Assembly (NCBI GenBank): GCA_031002005.1
Contig: CM061921.1
Location: 146,725,283 to 146,789,282, forward strand
DNA length: 64,000 bases
From: Vandiemenella viatica
Lineage: Eukaryota > Arthropoda > Insecta > Orthoptera > Morabidae
Direction of reading: 5' to 3'
Shown here: one piece after another, positions 55,964 through 64,000 of the stretch
Numbering within the stretch: position 1 is the stretch's first letter
How the letters are laid out: each line of letters opens with the position of its first letter
Made by a program: the position numbers and the translations under genes
The notes under the pieces: generated by a model
What the model saw: the letters and a program-made list of their open reading frames with translations, nothing else
Databases searched by the model: none
What the model was told of the DNA's origin: nothing

Positions 55964-56667
55964 ATACTTCTCAAAGACGTTTTCTATTAGTGCTAGTAAG
56001 AGAAGAGAGCAGATATTTCTATTCAAGAACAAAGGTACAGGACACTGTCAAACAATTTCTTTCTCCACAAATGTAGAATATCTTCTACTGGCAATCGGCC
56101 TATGATTGATAAGAAAATTCAACACACAAGGGGATTTTTATATGCCACATCTGGTTCACACTTTCCAACATTCCACCGGCCCCACACGTACTCTAACACT
56201 CCTGACATGATTTTTTTTCTAAAAACAACACTGAAAGAGATCCAACTGCGGTTATAGTAAACCCAGACAAAAAGCAACAGTATTTCACTGTCAGAAAAGC
56301 CTTTCTGGGAGCCTCTTACAAAGGCTGAACACATGGGAGACATGTGTGCAATTCCAAGGAGAGCACTGGGAAAGGAATTAGGATTTCAGACCTCTAGGCA
56401 CTTTTTTAAATTTTAATTACAACCAAAAGGTCCAATATTTTTGTTAGCAAACATTGCGCAATGTTCACGTACTGTAATCTTTTTGTTTCATGTGATTGGA
56501 CAAGGGGTGTACTCCTTGATCCTTTCAGTTATCACAAAATTGTTAATTAGCGGTTCCACTGATGTTCACATATCTCAATACAAGGATTGTGTGCATCAGT
56601 TAATAGTTTGATTAAACCCACAGACAGAATTTTATGCAAGAAATCACCAGTAAGAACGCATTCTCAC
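55964..56667. other. TAF3 intron, nothing recognised
   Basis: AT-rich intron DNA next to the donor of exon 56668-56910. Confidence 0.5.
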
Positions 56668-56910
56668 CTTCCATTTCTGGATACATTGGAGGTAAGTGTT
56701 CATGCACATGGACTGGGCGTGTAACAACTTCCCTGCTTCCAGGTTTCAGGAAGTTCAGATGAGAGTCTCGAGGGATGGGAAACTTTGCTATCTCCCCTTG
56801 ACATGGCACACAATCAACATTTTTAATATATTCTTCTAAATCTTGCAAATTAATCCCCATATCACGAAATGCAAGACCAAGGTCATCAAGGTTTGGGTCT
56901 GTATGTCCAA
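56668..56910 (-). CDS. TAF3: TAF3 exon following the histone fold
   Basis: 243 nt: acceptor TATTTTCCAG|TT at 56911-56912, 80 whole codons, and donor GAAG|GTGAGAA. It takes in a 1-nt phase and leaves 1 nt. The protein GHTDPNLDDLGLAF, RDMGINLQDLEEYIKNVD, EIAKFPIPRDSHLNFLKPGS, HEHLPPMYPEME aligns along its length with vertebrate TAF3 (GRTDPILDDVGEAF, LMGVSLHELEDYIHNIE, IPSFPVSKNNVLQFPQPGS, PDYLPPI). This is the segment directly after the histone fold and is the strongest identification in the window. The incoming codon (N plus TT) would fit Phe or Val before GHTDP. The preceding exon with the histone fold was not found and should lie further right. Confidence 0.93.
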
Positions 56911-56912
56911 CT

Positions 56913-59140
56913 GGAAAATAAAACAACATAATAAATAAAGTAATGCAACGTCTACAAACAACTAATCACATTTGAATATCCTGTTTCTCAAGTTTTCTAC
57001 TGTGCACAAGGAAACAAAGGCATATCAAAATAAATGCCATTTTCACAAACAGAAACAATTCACACGCCAGAGCACTAAAAACCAGCAAGTAAACAAACCA
57101 AACAAATACACAAAATACTTAAGCAAAAAAAGCGACAGTTGCCAAAAGCAAAAGAAAAATTAAAATTGAGAATACAAACTAATTTAAAATATTCTGAAAG
57201 CATTAGATTCATCTTTTTACGTTACATATTTGATGCAGCATGCCCAACTTTAAGCATTTTATGATTTACAGGGACAGAGAACTGTGTCACCACCATAGGG
57301 CACACCGCCTGTGGAGAAAAATATGCTACAAGAGTGGTTTAAGGGGGGATAAGGCTCACTTGAGACATGACATATCAAGTCTGAAGCCTTTTCTAACTCA
57401 AATAATTAAAGTAGGGGAACTGGGTCTATTTGGGCAGAAAGAAGAGAGACAAATCATTCAAGGAAGCTGTTTAACTGTGCATTTGATTTATTTTCTGGGG
57501 CTAAGAGGATCATTCAACAACCAATCTGAGATTCCTGTCAAGCTAGAAAATTGTTTAGTAAGCATCTTTAATTAATTATGTTCACCAATTATGTAAGTAA
57601 AATTTAATCGGACTTAGTTTTGTAGTGGCAAGCACTCTGTTAAAGAGGAATGGTTCATTCGTTTGAGCCTCACTGTTTCTAGCTTCAGATTTTGAATCTC
57701 AGCCCTTCACATGTGGATTAGTTTTCACTCATCCTCCACCATAGAATAGTCAGAGTAAACAACCTACAACAGAAAGAATGTGTACTAAGCATGTAATTGC
57801 ATGACGGTACTTTTGCATCATTAAGGTCAGCACAAAAACATTCCGTTTTAATACATGTGGAAATTCAGCTTCACTACAAAAAATATTTAGAAGGCCACAT
57901 TGCAGACTTTTGACCTGATGAAACTTTGAGTGTGGAAATAATGGGACATTTCAAGAGAATGACAAGCAACACTGTCTTGTTGGAAAAGTTATTCAGTCAA
58001 CCAATTTATTGACTGTTGGCAAATTTAACCGAACACTAATATTATAAGCTACTTTTAAACTTTATTCTTGAAGAGTTCTGCAACCATTTTTTACACCTTT
58101 TAATACTGCTACAACAAATTAGCCAATCCATATCTACTATGATGCCTGGAACTATATCCTTGTAAATTTTATGAAAGGTTCTTGTCAAAACATAAGTTTT
58201 CTGTATCAGTTAGCAATCTATACAACTCCCACTTGCAGTAATGATAATACCGATATTATTCTGAAGTTATGTTTTCAGCTATCAGTTCATAAACTAAGTA
58301 ACAGGTTAGAGCATGGATAACAAGCAATGCAAGAACACACTGTACCAGTTAAGGATAAAGAAATTATTCGGTGTGGTTATTTTTGTTCCCAATTCTTCTC
58401 TTCATAGAATGCATACCTAAATTTTACAATCATCTAAACACATTTTCTTCTCCACATAACCTCATCTTAAGTTTCATTACCGCACAAAGCATTATCAACA
58501 ATATTCTAGTACATAACATTCCTACCACCAACTGTGTTAAGCTTTTTTTGAATTTGTAACCATGTTTTTGTCTAGTCCCACTAACTGTTCTGAAAAATCC
58601 AAGTAACAAAATTTTATTTCATATTTGTCTTGTTCAACTGGGCTCATTAAAAAGTGATATAGGAACTTCATGCATTTTCACATTCTAAAAACAACCAACA
58701 AACCTACAATTTCCTTATAAATTTTTCTAACAAGTTAAAACTACATGTGATTTGTTTTCAAGTTCACCTACCAACTTTTCCCATTCACAGCCATTTGAAG
58801 CAGCTCATATCCACCCTTTGAAGTGATTCTCTTCAATTTCACAGTACAAAAAACAAACTGGCTTTCTTGTTTCCAAATCTACTTTCACTGACGGCATCTT
58901 TCCCACATTTATCTTATGCTTGCTGATACTTAAGAGCCCTCTTAACTATTCACTCTTTGTTCCCACCCGTCTCTCCATAATAACATTCTCTTTTACACAT
59001 GGAGCATCATTATTAGTCAAACTCTATCATCTGCCATCACCTATGTCTTTAAAACATTACACAAGTGAGTCTGACATAGTTAACAAACAGTCCAGCAACT
59101 TACCCACGACTTAAGATAATGGACTACAATGATCACCTAT
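56913..59140. other. Nothing recognised
   Basis: AT-rich DNA upstream of the TAF3 exon on its strand. I looked for a minus-strand histone-fold exon ending in phase 1 and found none. Short open frames lack known motifs. Confidence 0.45.
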
Positions 59141-59360
59141 ATTTATTTCAACCTAATTTTCTTTTTTTCGCTTAGAGACTTACACCTTGTGGAAGAGGAC
59201 TGAGGGCAGGAAACAGGAAGGAATTTGACCATGGCCTTTTGAAGGAAACATACCAACATTCGCCTGGCGTGATTCAGAAAAACTGAATGACCAGGCAGGG
59301 ATCTGAACAAATGTCCTCCCAAATGCCAGACCAAGAATTACTGCTTACCCACCAGGCTTG
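59141..59360 (-). repeat. tRNA-derived SINE, copy 7
   Basis: The plus strand shows a T-run near 59162-59168, TTAGAGACTTACACCTTGTG, GAAACAGGAAGGAATTTGAC, CATGGCCTTTTGAAGGAAAC, CATTCGCCTGGCGTGATTC and CTTACCCACCAGGC. Minus-sense, as are all other copies. Confidence 0.85.
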
Positions 59361-60715
59361 AAACTAATACTACTACATGCTACAACTGATGAAGATGGCA
59401 AACATTTTTTATATGTCTCCATCCATCTCAACAGCCTAGAAATATACATTGCACCTTACTCTGCATTTCAAACTAATTTTCTTGGTTACCTTTCCTGCAT
59501 CTCTAACCCCACTGCCAAAACAAAATGCTCATGTTTGCTTTTTCTATTAACAGTTTAATCACCCAAAAAAATTGTTATCCTTATGCAAGAAAACAGACCA
59601 CTTTTTGCTCCCATAGGTACCTTCTAGTTTTCAAAAGTGCTGGCAGGTTTCTGGCTTCTATTGAGGTTCATAACACTGGTGGTACTTTTCCCCCAAGTGT
59701 GCATGTTGCCACAATAAGTATGAAAGATATCCTCTTTGTCTAAACGTTGTTACTCAAATTATTAAAAGAAAGCTACAATATTTAATTGGAAATAGAATAG
59801 GCTGATATGATCCCCGGACCAATAATTTCCATACTGTTCCTGTGTGTATGAATACAGACATATTTGTAATGCTTTTTCACCTGTTACATTGGTGGTCAAA
59901 CAGAATTACTACACTGTATTTGTTCAAAGCCAATGGCTCTCACACTATCGCACAGTATTAAGAGAAATTGTCCCACTGTACTTCCCCTAACCAGTGTGGT
60001 TCTGTCTTAACACGTGCAGCCACATTGGTGGGCCAGTTTTATGAATATTGTCAGAATATGAATAGTGCAGAATGTATATAAACAGAATAATCCTATAGAA
60101 ATAAAAATCACTGAAGGTTTGGACATTTTTTTCTCCATTCCTTATTGTGGATTATCCACTAATCCTAAGATTGTGTTTATTTGAAAGCAAGTCTTCATCT
60201 CTACCAGCTTGCTAGGTCTGTTGTAGTTTTGATGAGGGAGATGATGTGTAGTCATCTACCTGAGAAACATGTAAATTGTGTTCTGTGTAATAAGAGTATT
60301 GTTACTTGTGAAATATGTAGTTTATGAAGCAGAGAATGTGGACCGAGCCAGCATTTACTAAGGTGGTGGACAAACATATTGATGGCAGGTATGCTAGCCC
60401 CCAGGATTTTAACCTAAGCCCTTTATAACTCTCCGGACTAGTGTAGTGGCACCTTTATGCGTGCAACCACACTGATTAGTAACAAACCTAAAGAAATAAC
60501 AATGTTTTTTTTTCTGAATTAGACAGTGGAGCTTATGCCCCAGTTACATTTTCTCTACACTCATATTTACAATTCATGCAAATTTTTTTACTTAAAATCC
60601 TTCACAGTCTGAGGCATATTGTTACCTTCATAGGTAACTCGTTCTAGTCCCCCCTCCCCTACCTGCAAAAAGAAACCTTCCTACTCCCTTGTACCTGTAA
60701 TCAATTTCTAATTTA
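59361..60715. other. Nothing recognised
   Basis: AT-rich DNA with no supported exon, element end or RNA gene. Confidence 0.4.
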
Positions 60716-61480
60716 TTATAATGGCCCCCTTTTTCCTTCCACAAGCTCTCCCTAATTTTCTGCCAGTATTTTTCCAGGAGTAAACACCCAGTACCTGCCC
60801 ACAATCATCTTCATCTGCATTCTATCCTCAAATGAATCCCAATCTAAATCTTTAATTATTTCAGTTACTGAATGCACCCTTTGGTAATTTCCACAGACAA
60901 ATCTAGATGTCCTGCTCTGCACCCCTTTCAACTTCAGTATTTGAAATCCATAATGTGAGTTCCATATTATGACCAATACTCCAGCAAGGATCTGTCCAAA
61001 ATTTTTGTAACCTGTCAACCGATATTCCCAGACATTTATATTTTATTCCTTTAACAATCAATTCTCTTCTACTGAATAATCATACAAAACCTTTATTTTG
61101 CTATCTGTATACCTAATAAGATTAGCATTTAGCTTCATTCCTTGCTTATCAGTACAACTAAGTATCTTGTCTAGATTCCGCATTTGCTCACAAACCTCTC
61201 TTGATGTAATCATATTATGCAACATTATGCTGTCTGCAAACAGCCTAACTTCTGACTGTAGATCAACAACAGAAACATTTATTAGATAATTAACAGTAAT
61301 GGTCCCAAACCACTACCATGTGGCACACCTGTTCTCACTTCCCTCTTCCTCAATATTTCATAACTCACTCTTGACTCTTCACTTTCCAACTATTTAAGAA
61401 ATCCTCCACCCTGCAAGATACATTTTATACACAACCATCCTACAGCTAACTGTAAAATGCCCTAGAAATATCCTCAGCCC
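60716..61480 (-). mobile_element. Decayed Jockey/CR1-type non-LTR remnant
   Basis: On the minus strand, after correcting several shifts by eye: TGVPHGSGLGPLL (for GVPQGSVLGPLLF), VRLFADS (for LFADD), DKQGMKLNA (for EKWGMKLN), then VLVIIWNSH and RTSRFVCGNYQ, SVTEIIKDLDWDSFEDR. The last part corresponds to the intact stretch VQRRAARFVTASYS, SVTELIRGLGWDCL in the nested insert at 11088-11533, so both come from the same superfamily. The catalytic FADD has lost an aspartate. Confidence 0.78.
60752..61018 (-). pseudogene. Non-LTR ORF2 C-terminal part
   Basis: Open for 88 codons: LTGYKNFGQ region, ILAGVLVIIWNSHYGFQILK, LKGVQSRTSRFVCGNYQR, VHSVTEIIKDLDWDSFEDR. It matches the post-RT region of CR1/Jockey-like proteins but with many substitutions at conserved places (QSRTSRFV for QRRAARFV). 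It is not a functional gene. Confidence 0.75.
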
Positions 61481-61974
61481 TCATATTTTTCATCAGGCAT
61501 TATTAAGAAAACATCCAGCATATTTTCCCCGCCTTGTGTTTTGTTCTACCACTTGTGTAATATCTCCTTCTCCCACTGAAGTGTTTGCATATTTCTACTT
61601 ACTTGTGTTGAAATTCCACTTCTCTTCCAGTTAAAATCTGATATATTTAGAGCCTCACATATTATGACCACTTTATTCCCACCTCTGAACTCTGAATATG
61701 AAATTCATCTTCTCACTCATGGTCTCATTTTGTTTACTCAATCACCAACATCGGTCAGCAGCTTTGACTCTTTACCTTTTCCCTTCTATCTGCCCAAAAC
61801 ACTACCCCCCACAATTCATGTTCATCTGTGAATACACAAACAATAATAATCATCAGTAAACAGTCTTCCTTCATATCCTACTCTATATCTGCAGTATATT
61901 CTGTAACCCCCAGGAAAAACGTCACTGTCTTGAACTCCACAAGACTCAACCCATATCTGTGGTTGATGTAGGCC
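61481..61974. other. Nothing recognised
   Basis: AT-rich DNA, possibly more of the decayed retrotransposon, but no motif is left. Confidence 0.35.
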
Positions 61975-61976
61975 TA

Positions 61977-62186
61977 CATACTTTGACAATAAATTTGGCC
62001 GCCGCTGAAAAATTCTATCACTCTTATTTTGAACAATCTGACATCAATGTCATCCTAAGAAACAGTAACACAATACTGGCCTGCCAGTATTGCATTACTG
62101 TTTCCTGGGATGACATTGATGTCATATTTTGCAAAATAAGAGTGATAGAATATTTCAGCGGTGGCCAAATTTATTGTCAAAGTGTG
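61977..62186. mobile_element. TA-flanked palindromic MITE, copy 2
   Basis: 210 bp, the second copy of the element at 28010-28217. Ends CATACTTTGACAATAAATTT, then TTGGCCGCCGCTGAAAAATT, with inverted partners ending at 62186. TA at 61975-61976 and 62187-62188. The centre CAATACTGGCCTGCCAGTATTG is itself a perfect palindrome. Confidence 0.88.
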
Positions 62187-62188
62187 TA

Positions 62189-62640
62189 CCTCCAATAAGA
62201 TACCAGACTCTACAACTTTTTTCATTATAATCCAACAATTATTAATAAAAATCAGATATGTGGCTTTTTTGTGTTCTCATTTCATTCGATATTCTTACTT
62301 AAATCAACTAATTCTTTTTTGCTGAACTTATAAAGGAATTAGGGAGTAGAACAAAGGATTAATTGTATAGACTGATTTGTCACATATATGTCAAACAGGA
62401 AAAATACCCAAAGATTTTAAAAGAATATTGTAGTTCCCATACCAAAAAAAAAAAAAAAAAAAAAAAAACCATCTGCAAACAAATGTGAAGACTTTAAGAT
62501 CAGAGAATCGTATGGAAACTCTATGAGAATGAAACTGTGGTAATCAGTTTTTAAAATGCATAGCAGAATCAAGGTAGTAAGGCAAGGTCGCATGCGTACA
62601 TGCAAGAAGCATTGAGGTATCAGGTAAAAGCATAGTTATG
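62189..62640. other. A-run and unrecognised DNA
   Basis: A run of about 25 A at 62443-62467. Nothing else is recognised up to the RTE 3' end. Confidence 0.5.
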
Positions 62641-62689
62641 CTGAGATGACGTGGCAGTTGTTTGACAAAATGAAAGTGATTTGAGTGAA

Positions 62690-63395
62690 ATACTTGCTAA
62701 AATAGAAGAGGTCCTTACTGAGTATTATAAATAAACAGACAAAGTCTAAAGTGCTAATTTGTGGCAGGGAAGTTAAAAAACAAGTAAAGTTAAAATTATG
62801 TGAACAATCAATTCAACAAGTTAAAGAATTCAGATATCTTGGTAGTATAGTCACAGAAGATGGGAGAAGCAGAAAAGATAAATCATCTAGAATCAACCAA
62901 GCTAAACTTGCATTTAATAAATGTAAGAAACTTTTCACTACAAACAACATCAGTCTGTCAACACATAAGAATCTCCTAAAAATATATGTCTGGAGCATAG
63001 CCCTATATGGAAGTGAATTCTAGACCATAGGGATCCACAAAGAAAACTGCTGGAGGTATTTGAGGTCTGGTGCTAAAGATGAATGCTGAAGATAAGCTGG
63101 ATGGATTATGTCATTAATGATAAAGTATTTATAAGAGTTTCTGAGGAAAGAAGATTATGGAAGGAATTACAGAAAAGAATAGACAAGATGATAGGACATG
63201 TGTTATATCATGATGGGTTGCCCAAGATCATTATTGAAGTGAAGCTAGAAGGAAAAAACCACGAGGAAGATTAAGTTATATCAAGCAAATTATGAATGAC
63301 ATGAAATGCAGCAGCTACGAAGAACTAAATAGGAAGGCAGAGAAATGGCAAACATGGAGAATTTCTACAAACCAATCTTCGGATTGATAACTGAA
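62690..63395 (+). mobile_element. RTE-type retrotransposon 3' end
   Basis: Plus-strand 5'-truncated copy holding only the end of the coding region. Its body shows CEQSIQQVKEFRYLGSIVTE, DGRSRKDKSSRIN, VWSIALYGSEF, LKISWMDYVINDKVF and MIGHVLYHDGLPK, with shifts, ending near the codons for ISTNQSSD and a stop. The MITE at 63408 is inserted just after it. Confidence 0.82.
62751..63274 (+). pseudogene. RTE ORF C-terminal part, frameshifted
   Basis: The first frame (to 63023) carries FRYLGSIVTEDGRSRKDKSS, INQAKLAFNKCKKLF and NLLKIYVWSIALYGSEF, then a stop where the family has ETW. A second frame (63083-63274) carries LKISWMDYVINDKVFIRVSE, LWKELQKRIDKMIGHVLYHD and IIEVKLEGKN. The same region occurs in the element at 48213-48614 (ITTDGRSRNDVKSRI, WSTALYGSTLG), so both belong to the same broad clade though not the same family. 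Confidence 0.8.
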
Positions 63396-63407
63396 AGAAG
63401 ATAAACT

Positions 63408-63753
63408 GGGTAATATCGAGATGGGGATACCGCTCATAGTAAACACACAGATCACGTGGTATATATGACATCATTGTGATGTATGGTCCAGGCTGCATTA
63501 CAACATAAACTCATAAGATGATTGGCGAAATCATATTTTATAAATATGCGTTTTGGTCGTAATGCAGCCTGGACCAAAGTGAAACATAACCATAACACAT
63601 GATATTGCAGATATCCAATTTTCAGATCATATCTATAGCTGTTACAGTGTTGGAACATGCAGACTGAATACGTCACAATGATGTCATATACACTACGTGA
63701 TCTATGTGTTTACTACGCGAGATCGCAACGGTATCCCCATCTTGATATTACCC
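63408..63753. mobile_element. 346-bp MITE with perfect 8-bp duplication
   Basis: GATAAACT at 63400-63407 and again at 63754-63761 flanks an element that starts GGGTAATATCGAGATGGGGA and ends with its inverted partner. The arms continue with AGTAAACACA, AGATCACGT and ATATGACATCATTGTGA. Inside, GGTCCAGGCTGCATTAC (about 63486-63502) and its inverse (about 63570-63586) make a second stem. No protein. The 8-bp duplication and GGG start would fit hAT or Merlin; I cannot decide. Confidence 0.9.
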
Positions 63754-63761
63754 GATAAACT

Positions 63762-64000
63762 TTATTTTTTAAGCTACCACTACGATTTTCTAACAATGAT
63801 AAAATCCTGACTGAAATTTTTGTGTTGTGGTGACTCCTTGCAATTCTGATCACTTGTAAAAAAGATTCGGGTATACTGGAGATTGCTATTCCGCTATAAC
63901 AACATTCCTCCGTGCTCACTAATGACATCAAATAGTACAATATTCAATCACAAGAAGTATTATTTTCAAGCACTAATTAGGTTATAGTACAACCTGTACC
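63762..64000. other. Nothing recognised
   Basis: AT-rich DNA to the right edge. The TAF3 histone-fold exon is not visible here. Confidence 0.4.

Noticed and set aside
56913..64000. Histone-fold exon of TAF3
   Set aside because: Searched for by motif and phase on the minus strand, but nothing matched. It is most likely to the right of the window.
1..64000. CRISPR array, operons or phage genes
   Set aside because: No regular spacer array and no ribosome-binding-site-led gene clusters. Spliced TAF3 exons and eukaryotic retroelements show that the DNA is animal.

Overview
The window looks like a piece of a large, AT-rich, repeat-loaded arthropod genome, most likely an insect with long introns. 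An orthopteran-like genome is my best guess, from the mix of repeats and the GATGTA-type tail on one non-LTR insert; this is inference, not proof. I see no rRNA gene, intact tRNA gene, CRISPR array or prokaryotic signature.

One host gene can be followed with confidence. It lies on the minus strand and encodes TAF3, the TFIID subunit called BIP2 in flies. Six coding exons run from right to left: 56668-56910, 43420-43569 (or 43425-43569), 41751-43326, 39304-39480, 38656-38762 and 35345-35732. They carry the conserved segment that follows the histone fold, an acidic/serine-rich middle with the IDDCIDAVI motif, a Lys/Glu-rich block and the stretch just before the PHD finger. Every junction keeps phase except 43420/43326, which needs either a GC-AG intron or another acceptor. 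The histone-fold exon (expected to the right) and the PHD-finger exon (expected to the left) were not found. Most of the window is therefore probably TAF3 intron. Two weaker candidate exons lie at 4439-4554 and 32100-32303.

The rest is mostly mobile DNA. From left to right: an apparently intact Tc1-type element (1183-2609); a foldback element with tRNA-like arms (5668-6826); a 298-bp palindromic element (7461-7758); a decayed RTE-type retrotransposon (about 9960-12370) split by a nested non-LTR insert (11088-11533); a hAT element (15819-17551); a Penelope-like remnant (about 17990-18960); a TTAA-flanked MITE (20303-21019); and a 6-kb I-type non-LTR retrotransposon with ORF1, ORF2 and RNase H (about 23352-29392), with a MITE inside its ORF1. 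A short second copy of the I-type element (36597-37156) sits between an RTE fragment and a Penelope terminus carrying a hammerhead-like motif (37157-37690). Next come a large inverted-repeat element (about 46400-48155), a nearly full-length RTE-type element (about 48160-51240), a Helitron (51419-about 52700), a hAT-like MITE (55803-55963), another non-LTR remnant (about 60720-61480), a second copy of the ORF1 MITE (61977-62186), an RTE 3' end (about 62690-63395) and a 346-bp MITE with a perfect 8-bp duplication (63408-63753). A tRNA-derived SINE family occurs at least seven times, always in the same orientation.

The most unusual signal is in the 3' UTR of the I-type retrotransposon. It has a row of hairpins with different stems but almost the same loop, CTGTAAA(A)GG, followed by a terminal 19-nt-loop hairpin. 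Two copies show paired base changes that keep stems intact. This looks like a selected RNA structure, and I do not know of a description of it.
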